Shown one piece after another: positions 1 through 5,791 of a stretch of 5,812 nt of DNA. The stretch is from Syntrophobacterales bacterium (lineage in GTDB: Bacteria; Desulfobacterota; Syntrophia; Syntrophales; UBA6807). Location: the NCBI GenBank assembly GCA_021159265.1, contig JAGGSD010000393.1, positions 1 through 5,812 of the forward strand. Direction: 5' to 3'. Below the pieces are notes generated by a model, which saw only the letters and a list, made by a program, of their open reading frames with translations, was not told where the DNA came from and did not search any database. Numbering within the stretch: position 1 is the first letter of the stretch; each line of letters begins with the position of its first letter. A program made the translations under genes and the position numbers.

Positions 1-17
1 TGTCCCCCTCCCCTTTA

Positions 18-40
18 TCCCCTCCCACCAGGGGAGGGGA
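18..40. repeat. C/G-rich intergenic hairpin
   Basis: TCCCCTCCC (18-26) pairs perfectly with GGGAGGGGA (32-40) around a 5-nt loop. A second C-rich tract (4-14) precedes it, making a local direct duplication of CCCCTCCC. Such CCCCTCC/GGAGGGG hairpins recur between genes in some anaerobe genomes. A looser relative, CCCTCCCTACGAGGGG, lies at 2335-2350 in the ECF leader. On the minus strand it is followed by TAAAGGGG, so it is not a convincing terminator. Confidence 0.45.
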
Positions 41-45
41 AATCC

Positions 46-66
46 GACTTTTTATGAATGCATCAA
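46..66 (+). repeat. Left copy of a dispersed repeat end
   Basis: The stretch begins GACTTTTTA and ends TGCATCAA. Its reverse complement is found at the right edge of the window (5792-5812) with 18 of 21 positions identical; the differences fall at positions 10, 13 and 17 of the repeat. The left copy is followed by a TTGAT/ATCAA stem-loop (68-81), paralleling the palindrome next to the right copy. It looks like the conserved tip of a dispersed intergenic element. Confidence 0.5.
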
Positions 67-141
67 AATTGATTATGATCAAGTTGTCCCGAACAAAAGG
101 CAAAAACAAGATCAAGGCGACGTAAACCTTGTGTCATCATG

Positions 142-176
142 GCTTTTTCATCTACAATCCTGCCGGATGAAAAAGC
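142..176. repeat. 11-bp perfect inverted repeat with 13-nt loop
   Basis: GCTTTTTCATC (142-152) and GATGAAAAAGC (166-176) are perfectly complementary. Neither strand has a following T-run, so it is not an obvious terminator. It lies in the gene-free left flank between the DUF362 gene and the 46-66 repeat end, and may be part of a small non-autonomous palindromic element. Nothing else recognisable was seen in 67-229. Confidence 0.4.
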
Positions 177-229
177 ATCGGGTTCATTACAATAACCAAC
201 GCCAACTTATGTATTTCCACTTCCATATT

Positions 230-253
230 TTCAAACGCCTCTAATCGTTTGAA
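230..253 (-). terminator. Hairpin just after the DUF362 stop, weak terminator candidate
   Basis: TTCAAACG (230-237) and CGTTTGAA (246-253) are perfect 8-nt complementary arms around an 8-nt loop, beginning 5 nt past the DUF362 stop codon. Read on the minus strand the stem is followed by AATATGG rather than a run of T, and the stem is A/T-rich, so intrinsic termination would be poor. It could instead protect the 3' end of the mRNA. Position supports a role; composition does not. Confidence 0.3.
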
Positions 254-258
254 TGAGA

Positions 259-1293
259 TCATTTCAATACCGGTTCGGTAAAGCCGATTTCTCCCGCATA
301 ATCGAACTGTCTTTCCCACGGTATGTTGGGATGTGCCTGGTTGAAGGTATCAGCGCCGACTAGTTTTATGGCTTCCCGGTCTACTGTCACGGGGTGATAT
401 CCCCCTATAAAACCCAAATCCGCGGCTATCCCGGGGTTATCTCCCGGCATGCAGTCGCATTCTGCAGTTATTTTAATGAGTGCGTTGATAAGCAGGGTTT
501 TACTTCCAATGCGATTCCAGACTGCTGCCGCGGTTTCTACCAATTTTTCCTGAAATATCGTTGCGTCTGTATTCCAGAAGACTTTCAAAGCATACGCCGG
601 ACACAGTGCGATACACTGGGCGCATCCAATGCACTTCTCCAAATCGTATTCAGGATATTCACCATCAGCAAATGTTGCCGCACCTGTAGGACAGGAATCA
701 ACACAAATACCGCACTTGGTGCATTTCTTCCGGTTTAAAACAGGATATGCATCAGAGTGCATCCGCTGCTTCTGAGCCCGTGATGCAAAACCCATAGAAA
801 TATTTTTAATAGCTCCTCCAAACCCGGCGCCTAAATGTCCCTTGAAGTGAGAGAAAATAAAGAAGCCGTCAGCTTTATCCACGAGAGAGGTGACCTGCGC
901 CGTTTCAAAATGCCTGAATCCTGCTTCCACATCCACCACATCATGCCCGTCTAATCCATCCCCGATCACAACAGGGCAGCCGATAAAGTCCTGTGTAAAA
1001 CCATGCTCTTCAGCAGTTCTCAACGAATCTTTTCCTGTGCGGCGGCCACCGGAATAGAGAACTGTAGTATCGAAAACAAACGGTTTGGCGCCATGTTCCT
1101 GGAGCCGGGTTGCTATTTCTCTGGCATAGTAAGGCGGCAGGAAACTTGTATTGCCTCTTTCGCCCCAATGAAGCTTGATACCAACAGAATCACCTCTTTG
1201 ATAAGGAAATTCCAATCTGTCAAGAAGGGAACGGAAAGAAGTCAGGTAATCCTCTATGCTTCCGCCTGCCTTTTGAAAGATGACGTTGCTCAT
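259..1293 (-). CDS. DUF362 protein with two [4Fe-4S] ferredoxin motifs
   Basis: This 344-residue protein combines a DUF362 domain with a bacterial-type 2x[4Fe-4S] insert; the biochemical role of the family is not established. Early family features are KLHWGERGNTSF (residues 40-51), the DTTVLYSGGRRTG stretch (75-87) and FSHFKGHLGAGFGGAIKNISMG (about 147-168, given here only as a landmark). The two cluster motifs follow: C191, C194, C197, C201 and C221, C224, C227, C231, each ending in CP as in ferredoxins. A further AECDC (277-281) may give extra ligands. There is no signal peptide or membrane segment, so it is probably cytoplasmic and may pass electrons or sense redox state. The ATG at 1293 has GGAG about 10 nt upstream. 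It is the last gene of a three-gene unit, 24 nt after the DUF1893 gene. The length is normal for this subfamily. Family assignment is firm; function is unknown. Confidence 0.93.
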   Translation of the reverse strand: MSNVIFQKAGGSIEDYLTSFRSLLDRLEFPYQRGDSVGIKLHWGERGNTSFLPPYYAREIATRLQEHGAKPFVFDTTVLYSGGRRTGKDSLRTAEEHGFTQDFIGCPVVIGDGLDGHDVVDVEAGFRHFETAQVTSLVDKADGFFIFSHFKGHLGAGFGGAIKNISMGFASRAQKQRMHSDAYPVLNRKKCTKCGICVDSCPTGAATFADGEYPEYDLEKCIGCAQCIALCPAYALKVFWNTDATIFQEKLVETAAAVWNRIGSKTLLINALIKITAECDCMPGDNPGIAADLGFIGGYHPVTVDREAIKLVGADTFNQAHPNIPWERQFDYAGEIGFTEPVLK

Positions 1294-1317
1294 GGTAACG
1301 AATCTCCATTTTGTGGG

Positions 1318-1752
1318 TTATCCGGGAGTAAATAAATTTAAACTATTTGATTCTGTTTGATATTCTAAAAATTCATCAGGAGATTTCCCAATTGATGCCT
1401 TTTCGAAAGGGCACATACCGTCGTCTTTTCGGTTGATGATGTATGGCACCATTTTCAAAAAGCGGCAGGGAATACCAAGCCGATTCAATGTTTCAACGGC
1501 AATCTCACTTCCGATTGACGCATATAACATTTTGCAGCATGCTACCTTAAGCAGCAGAGCGGCGGCGTTTCCAACGACACGATCACAAACGATAACTTCA
1601 TTTATGCAGGGACTGTGCTGATTAATATAGTCAATTAATGGCTCTATTCCCCTTTTCCTGGATTGAAAGATTACATCATTCTCGCTGGAAATCCAGAGGG
1701 TGTCTTCGCTTTTCAGAAATAACCCGAAGAGCCCTTCGTTATTGTTCTGCAT
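1318..1752 (-). CDS. DUF1893 (TM1506-like) protein
   Basis: This 144-residue soluble protein matches the DUF1893 family, whose structural prototype is Thermotoga TM1506 with a cytidine-deaminase-like fold. Recognition rests on DRVVGNAAALLL (residues 57-68), the ASIGSEIAVETLNRLGI stretch (78-94) and the family's terminal signature VPYIINRKDDGMCPFEKA (102-119) with C114. The HAE/CxxC zinc site of true deaminases is not visible, so deamination should not be assumed. Residues 120-144 form a poorly conserved tail. The ATG at 1752 lies inside the end of the ECF S-component gene (14-nt overlap), with a purine-rich GGGAAAG about 5 nt upstream, which suggests translational coupling. The TAA ends 24 nt before the DUF362 start. 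Its position between a transporter and an Fe-S protein suggests it acts on or binds the same small molecule; that is inference. Confidence 0.88.
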   Translation of the reverse strand: MQNNNEGLFGLFLKSEDTLWISSENDVIFQSRKRGIEPLIDYINQHSPCINEVIVCDRVVGNAAALLLKVACCKMLYASIGSEIAVETLNRLGIPCRFLKMVPYIINRKDDGMCPFEKASIGKSPDEFLEYQTESNSLNLFTPG

Positions 1753-2317
1753 CAGGCTTTCCCATTTTTGAAAGGAGCCGTGCTGAATTTATAGAAATGA
1801 AAGGGAGAAGGACTAATTGAATCAACATTCCAGGCCATCCCAGTTTGGCAGCTTTCCATATTGTAAAAAGGGGGTCAACCGCACCCTGGTAAATGAGTAA
1901 AATGGATAATCCTGCAGCGGCACGTCCTATAACCATTGCTCCGGTTACAGACCAGAACACATTTAATTTACATTGCTCACGGAGAAGTCCTGCGGCTAAT
2001 CCGTAAAAGGTGGCTTCAATAAATACTCTGGGTAAAACAGGAAGGGGCGGCATTCCGGAGATACTGAAACTAACCAGAGGAGTGAAAGCTCCAACCATCA
2101 AACCAGCTCTCCAGCCGAATAACAGACCGGCCAGCAAGATAAAAAAGAACATGGGAAGAAATACGGGACCGGCCAAAGGGTGAATCATGTGACAAAACCA
2201 GGGAATGGCTACATCCAGGGCCACAAAGAAGACGACAAAGAGATAAAGACGCATGTTTTTGAATGTTAAGACATATGGGAAAACCGCGTCTCGCATTGAA
2301 ACCTGACCAATATTCAT
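1739..2317 (-). CDS. ECF transporter S component (substrate-binding membrane subunit)
   Basis: This 192-residue protein is very hydrophobic, with about six predicted membrane helices (roughly 23-40, 51-69, 71-88, 94-112, 119-143, 160-176), the layout of S components of energy-coupling-factor vitamin transporters (ECF_trnsprt/pfam12822-like). LLAGLLFGWRAGLMVGAFTP (61-80) followed by SGMPPLP (87-93) is typical of this family, and A33-xxx-A37 in the first helix resembles the AxxxA motif used to dock onto EcfT. No EcfA/EcfA'/EcfT genes are in the window, so it would need shared energising subunits encoded elsewhere (group II arrangement). Substrate cannot be read from the sequence; folate, pantothenate, queuosine precursor and flavin transporters are all possible relatives. 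AGAGAGG ending 5 nt before the ATG at 2317 supports this start over internal M8 and M22. It is the first gene after a strong promoter. Confidence 0.85.
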   Translation of the reverse strand: MNIGQVSMRDAVFPYVLTFKNMRLYLFVVFFVALDVAIPWFCHMIHPLAGPVFLPMFFFILLAGLLFGWRAGLMVGAFTPLVSFSISGMPPLPVLPRVFIEATFYGLAAGLLREQCKLNVFWSVTGAMVIGRAAAGLSILLIYQGAVDPLFTIWKAAKLGWPGMLIQLVLLPFISINSARLLSKMGKPDAEQ

Positions 2318-2328
2318 ACCGTCCTCTC

Positions 2329-2335
2329 TTTAATC
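2329..2335. promoter_or_regulatory. Third copy of the TTTAATC half-site near the ECF start
   Basis: TTTAATC recurs on the plus strand here, read as GATTAAA in the minus-strand leader immediately upstream of the AGAGAGG ribosome binding site. It matches both arms of the promoter-proximal inverted repeat about 130-150 bp away. It could be an auxiliary operator site permitting looping, but a 7-mer of this composition could also recur by chance. Confidence 0.25.
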
Positions 2336-2400
2336 CCTCCCTACGAGGGGCACATCGTTATACATATCTGTTTATGAGGCAACCTGTCCTGCAAATAAAT

Positions 2401-2422
2401 CCATCTTCCCTGGGGGAGATGG
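2401..2422 (-). promoter_or_regulatory. Leader hairpin, possible attenuator
   Basis: In the predicted leader of the ECF unit, CCATCTCCC pairs with GGGAAGATGG: nine base pairs with one bulged A and a 3-nt CCA loop. It is followed by ATTTATTTG, a broken U-stretch weaker than a classic intrinsic terminator. The hairpin lies about 18-40 nt after the predicted transcript start and could attenuate or stabilise the message. The leader does not fit the riboswitch consensus sequences I could recall. Confidence 0.35.
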
Positions 2423-2446
2423 AACTTGTGTGTAATGGCATGCGAA

Positions 2447-2475
2447 AGTATAAGTCAGAACATTTAATCAGTCAA
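2447..2475 (-). promoter_or_regulatory. Sigma-70 promoter of the ECF-S/DUF1893/DUF362 unit
   Basis: On the minus strand TTGACT (2475-2470; 5 of 6 to consensus) and TATACT (2452-2447; 5 of 6) are separated by exactly 17 nt. This is the best promoter in the window. It predicts a transcript start near 2438-2442 and a leader of about 120 nt before the ECF S-component ATG at 2317. It lies downstream of the ABC-F stop, so the three left-hand genes can be expressed independently of the antiporter/ABC-F unit. The match is seen directly; activity is inferred. Confidence 0.72.
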
Positions 2476-2482
2476 GATTAAA
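2463..2482. promoter_or_regulatory. Inverted repeat TTTAATC-N6-GATTAAA over the -35 box (probable operator)
   Basis: Two perfect 7-nt arms, TTTAATC (2463-2469) and GATTAAA (2476-2482), flank exactly the 6 nt of the minus-strand -35 hexamer TTGACT. A dimeric regulator bound here would block or reposition RNA polymerase, so repression is the simplest reading. The half-site spacing (13 nt centre to centre) is a little over one helical turn. The A/T-rich arms without a following T-run make a terminator unlikely. No regulator gene is in the window and I cannot name the family. Confidence 0.5.
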
Positions 2483-2494
2483 CCCGGATTCTAT

Positions 2495-2506
2495 TATTGC
2501 GCAATA
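2495..2506. repeat. 12-bp perfect palindrome TATTGCGCAATA
   Basis: This self-complementary dodecamer lies 35 nt beyond the ABC-F stop and just upstream of the ECF-unit promoter (its near edge is 20 nt from the -35 box). It may be a protein-binding site upstream of that promoter. It has no loop or T-run and so is not a terminator. No clear intrinsic terminator for the ABC-F gene is visible in 2483-2540. Confidence 0.25.
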
Positions 2507-2540
2507 TATCAAGAACTTATCGCTCTCGCTGACAAATAAA

Positions 2541-4484
2541 TCAGGCTTCAATCTTTTCCTCTATATTGGTCCACTCATCGTAAAGAGAATCGAGTTGAGA
2601 AGTAACCTTGTCGTATTCAATGTGAAGGGATTGAATCATCTTTTCATTTTCGTAGGTCTTCTGGTCGGCAAAGGCCGTTTCAATTTCGGCCTTTCTTTTT
2701 TCGGCGAGTTTAATTTCTTCCTCAATCTTTGTTTGCTTATCCTTAAGAGGTTTCAGCCTCTGATATAAGTCCTGTCTTTTTTTTGCTTCTTTTCTTTTCT
2801 TTTCCCTTTCCTTTTGGCCGGGAGACCTTTTCTTTGAAATGATCTTAAATTCGTGTTTATCGTCCTCAATTCTTTGAGATGCTGACAGATAATCATCCAC
2901 TGTACCCGTGTAAACATCAACAGTTCCATCTTTCAAATAAATCACCTTATTAACAAGTGGGGCGAGGAAATCTCTGTCGTGTGATACGATAATGTAACTA
3001 CCCGTAAAATTATTCAGGCTTCTCTGCAGGACGGCTTTAGATTGAATATCAAGATGGTTTGTAGGTTCGTCAATGACAAGGAAATTTGCCGGTATCAAAA
3101 GCATTTTGGCAAGGGCGAGCCTGCTCTTCTCTCCCCCTGATAAAACGGAAACAAGCTTGAAAACATCATCCCCCGAAAAGAGGAAACTGCCAAGCAATGT
3201 TCTCAGCTCTCTCAGAGACCCGGAAGACGCCGCATCTCCTACTGTCTGAAGAACAGTTTTATCCGGATTCAGGGCTTCTGCCATATTCTGCGCATAGTAT
3301 GAAATCGTCACATTATGTCCCGGTTTTCTCTGACCGTTCTGAAAAGGCTCAATGCCTGCAATAATGCGCGCGAGTGTGGATTTTCCCGAACCGTTCACCC
3401 CTAAAATAGCGATTTTATCCTCCCGCTCAATATAAAGAGATGTTTCTCTGAATACCACGTTATCTCCGTATGACTTGGTCAGCTTATCGAGTTCCATTAC
3501 GATTTTCCCGGGACGTGGGGTCTGGGGAAAATCAAAAGATATAGCGCTTCCATTTCCTTCAATTTCAATCAGATCCATTTTATCCAGCATTTTTATGCGG
3601 CTCTGAACTTGCTTTGCCTTTGTGTTCTTGTATCGAAAACGTTCCACAAATCTGGTTGTCTTCTCTATGAGTTTCTGCTGGTTTTCATATGCTGCTTTTA
3701 ATTGTTGCCGGCGCAACGCCTTTTGTTTCATATAGGAGGAATAATTGCCGGCGTAAGATGTAGCTTTTCCCAGGGAGATTTCAACGATTTTCCCGACAAG
3801 GTTGTCTAGAAAACGACTGTCGTGAGAGACGAGGACAATCGAACCGCTGTATGATTGTAAATAGGTTTCAAGCCATTCAAGGGATTCCATGTCGAGGTGA
3901 TTTGTCGGCTCATCAAGGAGAAGTATCGAGGGTTCCAGGAGAAGCAGTTTGGCAAGAGCTATTCTCATTTGCCAGCCGCCGCTGAATTCCTCAGTCATGC
4001 GGTTCAAATCGTTGTCGGTAAAACCAAGACCAAACAAAACTCGCTTTATTTTTGTTTCAATATTGTATCCTTCTTGATATTCTATGAGGTGTTGGGCTTC
4101 CCCCAACTCTTCAACCAGTTCTTCGAATCGGGAAGATTTTGTTTCTCCTGCCCGGGTTATTTCTTTAATTTCACGGCTGATTTCTTCCATTCTTTTGTGG
4201 AGGATATTCAAGTCCTTAAAAGCCGTGGCAACTTCTTCATAAAGCGTTTTCCCCCTGTGATAAATACCATCCTGGGGTAAATAACCCGCCGTATTAAAAC
4301 GTGATTGAGTGATCGTACCCGAATCGGGCTCGACCTGATCTACAATTATTTTCATCAGTGTAGATTTGCCGGCGCCGTTCGGGCCAATGAGGGCAACGCG
4401 ATCCCCATCAGCGATGTGGAGGGAAATATCCTGAAAAAGATTTTTTCCGCCGTATTGTTTTGCTACATTCTGAAGTGAAATCAT
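2541..4484 (-). CDS. ABC-F family ATPase (translation factor type, Uup/YheS/YdiF-like)
   Basis: This 647-residue soluble protein has two ABC ATPase domains and no membrane segments, the hallmark of ABC-F proteins that act on ribosomes. Domain 1: Walker A GPNGAGKST (34-42), signature FSGGWQ (167-172), Walker B ILLLDEPTNHLD (187-198), switch H221. The long insert between Walker A and signature (about 90-160) fits the ABC-F arm. The charged inter-domain linker (about 251-315, KALRRQQLKAAYENQQ onward) is the P-site tRNA interaction motif region. Domain 2: Walker A GVNGSGKST (362-370), signature LSGGEK (448-453), Walker B FLVIDEPTNHLD (468-479), H502. Residues about 550-647 form a lysine/glutamate-rich coiled coil like the C-terminal domain of Uup. 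All catalytic residues are intact. The start is the ATG at 4484, which shares ATGA with the antiporter stop and has GGGGAA just upstream. A housekeeping role or mild antibiotic protection cannot be told apart from sequence. Confidence 0.95.
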   Translation of the reverse strand: MISLQNVAKQYGGKNLFQDISLHIADGDRVALIGPNGAGKSTLMKIIVDQVEPDSGTITQSRFNTAGYLPQDGIYHRGKTLYEEVATAFKDLNILHKRMEEISREIKEITRAGETKSSRFEELVEELGEAQHLIEYQEGYNIETKIKRVLFGLGFTDNDLNRMTEEFSGGWQMRIALAKLLLLEPSILLLDEPTNHLDMESLEWLETYLQSYSGSIVLVSHDSRFLDNLVGKIVEISLGKATSYAGNYSSYMKQKALRRQQLKAAYENQQKLIEKTTRFVERFRYKNTKAKQVQSRIKMLDKMDLIEIEGNGSAISFDFPQTPRPGKIVMELDKLTKSYGDNVVFRETSLYIEREDKIAILGVNGSGKSTLARIIAGIEPFQNGQRKPGHNVTISYYAQNMAEALNPDKTVLQTVGDAASSGSLRELRTLLGSFLFSGDDVFKLVSVLSGGEKSRLALAKMLLIPANFLVIDEPTNHLDIQSKAVLQRSLNNFTGSYIIVSHDRDFLAPLVNKVIYLKDGTVDVYTGTVDDYLSASQRIEDDKHEFKIISKKRSPGQKEREKKRKEAKKRQDLYQRLKPLKDKQTKIEEEIKLAEKRKAEIETAFADQKTYENEKMIQSLHIEYDKVTSQLDSLYDEWTNIEEKIEA

Positions 4485-5545
4485 TGTTCCCCAACCGTAC
4501 CGACATTGAGGGCATACTGAAGGATCAGGTAAATCAGATAAACGCCAAGAAGCCAGGCGCCCTGCCACCGCCTGAAGCTGCCGTTCCTGTTCATGATGAT
4601 AAAAACCCGGAATGAATAAAGAATTAACAGCATGGCCGGAAAGTGAAAGATGAAGAAATTGGATGAGATTACCAGAGGTCTCGCCACTGCTGCCGCACCT
4701 ATTACAAAGAGGCAATTCAAAACGTCCGCGCCCACAATGTTGCCAATGGTAATTTCGGGATGTCCTTTACGAACAGCGGTTATGGCCGTCATGAGTTCCG
4801 GCAGTGATGTTCCGAGAGCCACTATCGTGGCAGCTACAATATCATCGGGAACGCCGATTCTAAGGGCAATTTCTGCCGCGCTCGGGACAAGCACCCGGGC
4901 ACCCGCAATAACCAAAGACAGTCCTCCTGCAACCATAACCCAGCATTTCCCCAGGCTTAACAACTCGGAAGCTCCTGATTCTTTCTCATCCGTATCAACG
5001 ATTTCCATCTGCCTTGCCCAGATATATGCCATGTACATATAACCGGCAAGCAGAACCAGAAAGAAAACACCCACCCATCGGTGCAGGACCGGCTTGCTGG
5101 GCATAATGACCCAGGCAAGTACGGAGATGATAACCAACAGAGTAGCTGCTCCGACCTGCACCCAGCCTGTCCGGTTAAGGATAAAACGGTTTGCCGGCAC
5201 GGAAGCCGCCAGCAGACACGTCAGACCGAAAATCAATCCAGTATCAGCAATAATCGATCCGACACCGTTTCCGAGAGCCAGACCGGGATTGCCCATCCAT
5301 GCAGCCATTACTGAAACAAATGCCTCCGGCATGGTGGTCCCGAGGGAAATGATCGTAGCGCCGATGACAATTTTCGGCAAACCGGTGCGACCGGCCAGAC
5401 TTACTACACCATCGATCATCCAGTCTGACCCTTTCAATAACAGCAGGATACAGACAACTACCAGAATGATCAGGATAGACAGAGGAAACCCTGCCACAAG
5501 GTTTCGTAAAAGAGTTTCATCACCAATCCATCGAAGAAATTCCAT
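4481..5545 (-). CDS. Calcium/sodium antiporter, CaCA family (YrbG-like)
   Basis: This 354-residue membrane protein has about ten hydrophobic helices in two inverted halves, joined by a short charged cytoplasmic loop (about 178-200). It would exchange Ca2+ or a similar cation for Na+ or H+ across the inner membrane. The two alpha repeats are clear: GATIISLGTTMPE (62-74) followed by GNGVGSIIAD (92-101), and ATIVALGTSLPE (239-250) followed by GNIVGADVLN (268-277). E74 and E250 are the conserved ion ligands. Length is slightly above the roughly 325 residues of E. coli YrbG. In the first repeat GSIIAD replaces the common GSNIFN, a variant that may tune ion choice. The ATG at 5545 is preceded by GGAG with a 7-nt gap. 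The stop overlaps the ABC-F start (ATGA), so the two are translationally coupled. Ion specificity is not proven. Confidence 0.93.
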   Translation of the reverse strand: MEFLRWIGDETLLRNLVAGFPLSILIILVVVCILLLLKGSDWMIDGVVSLAGRTGLPKIVIGATIISLGTTMPEAFVSVMAAWMGNPGLALGNGVGSIIADTGLIFGLTCLLAASVPANRFILNRTGWVQVGAATLLVIISVLAWVIMPSKPVLHRWVGVFFLVLLAGYMYMAYIWARQMEIVDTDEKESGASELLSLGKCWVMVAGGLSLVIAGARVLVPSAAEIALRIGVPDDIVAATIVALGTSLPELMTAITAVRKGHPEITIGNIVGADVLNCLFVIGAAAVARPLVISSNFFIFHFPAMLLILYSFRVFIIMNRNGSFRRWQGAWLLGVYLIYLILQYALNVGTVGEQ

Positions 5546-5578
5546 TCAACATCTCCAGAATCTTTATCTGACGGTCAA

Positions 5579-5607
5579 TATTTACACGTTGTTTGCCGGA
5601 AAATCAA
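5579..5607 (-). promoter_or_regulatory. Weak promoter candidate for the antiporter/ABC-F unit
   Basis: On the minus strand TTGATT (5607-5602; 4 of 6) and TAAATA (5584-5579; 3 of 6) are 17 nt apart, about 34 nt upstream of the antiporter ATG. This is the best I find between the gene and the stem-loop array, but the -10 match is poor. The true promoter could be elsewhere or use another sigma factor. Confidence 0.25.
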
Positions 5608-5637
5608 GATGTGATAAGAGGGGAGGCAGGGATGAGG

Positions 5638-5667
5638 TTGACCCTCGCCTCTGAATTCGGTTATAAT
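5638..5667 (+). promoter_or_regulatory. Plus-strand sigma-70-like promoter facing out of the window
   Basis: TTGACC (5638-5643; 5 of 6) and TATAAT (5662-5667; 6 of 6) are 18 nt apart on the plus strand. Transcription would start near 5675 and run through the stem-loop array to the window edge. No ORF follows within the window. The -35 box lies within an imperfect hairpin (GAGGCAGGG at 5623-5631 with CCCTCGCCTC at 5642-5651, one bulged C). The sequence match is good but the target is unseen. Confidence 0.35.
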
Positions 5668-5689
5668 CCTTTTCCTGCCACCCACGTAG

Positions 5690-5791
5690 TCACATACTAC
5701 CGGCAAAGCCGGTAGCTTGAATATGTGAACCGCTCAAAGCGGTTAAAAACCACGGGCCACCTCAAAGGTGCAAAATCCTGCTTAAATAAGC
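5690..5791. repeat. Array of compact stem-loops (REP/MITE-like element)
   Basis: Four consecutive hairpins with very short loops fill this stretch. (1) CTACCGGC-aaa-GCCGGTAG (5697-5715), enclosed by an outer stem TCACATA (5690-5696) with TATGTGA (5722-5728). (2) AACCGCT-caa-AGCGGTT (5728-5744), followed by AAAAA. (3) CACCT-caa-AGGTG (5758-5770). (4) GCTTA-aa-TAAGC (5780-5791). Such dense tiny-loop hairpins are typical of REP-like sequences moved by IS200/IS605-type or RAYT transposases, or of their terminal structures. No transposase is in the window. A regulatory RNA is an alternative. Confidence 0.5.

Noticed and set aside
62..138. Short minus-strand ORF (24 codons from an ATG near 136, beginning MTQGLRRLDL after a double methionine)
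   Set aside because: No clear ribosome binding site, no recognised family, and it lies in repeat-like sequence. It may be a gene remnant, but the evidence is too thin.
394..738. Plus-strand ORF of 114 codons, cysteine-rich
   Set aside because: Antisense to the DUF362 gene; its cysteines arise by chance opposite conserved coding sequence. The other plus-strand ORFs (at 1003, 1433, 1638, 3897, 4650, 5081 and 5094) are likewise shadows of minus-strand genes.
2318..2440. A known riboswitch upstream of the ECF transporter gene
   Set aside because: By eye the leader lacks the conserved cores of the TPP, THF, preQ1, cobalamin, SAM, Moco and fluoride classes. A covariance-model search is needed to exclude a divergent member.
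2263..2481. Plus-strand ORF of 72 codons across the ECF start and intergenic region
   Set aside because: No recognisable domain; it overlaps the start of a real gene and runs opposite to a strong promoter and leader, with no good ribosome binding site seen.
4485..4715. N-terminal extension of the ABC-F reading frame by 77 residues, including CNRC and CPQC pairs that resemble a zinc ribbon
   Set aside because: It lies entirely within the antiporter coding region in another frame, has no ABC-F homology, and ABC-F domains begin immediately at the ATG at 4484 with a ribosome binding site and ATGA overlap. The cysteine pairs are by-products of the overlapping gene.
5723..5750. Intrinsic terminator formed by AACCGCT-caa-AGCGGTT
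   Set aside because: On the plus strand the stem is followed by A residues, and on the minus strand the T-run precedes the stem instead of following it, so neither orientation gives a terminator.
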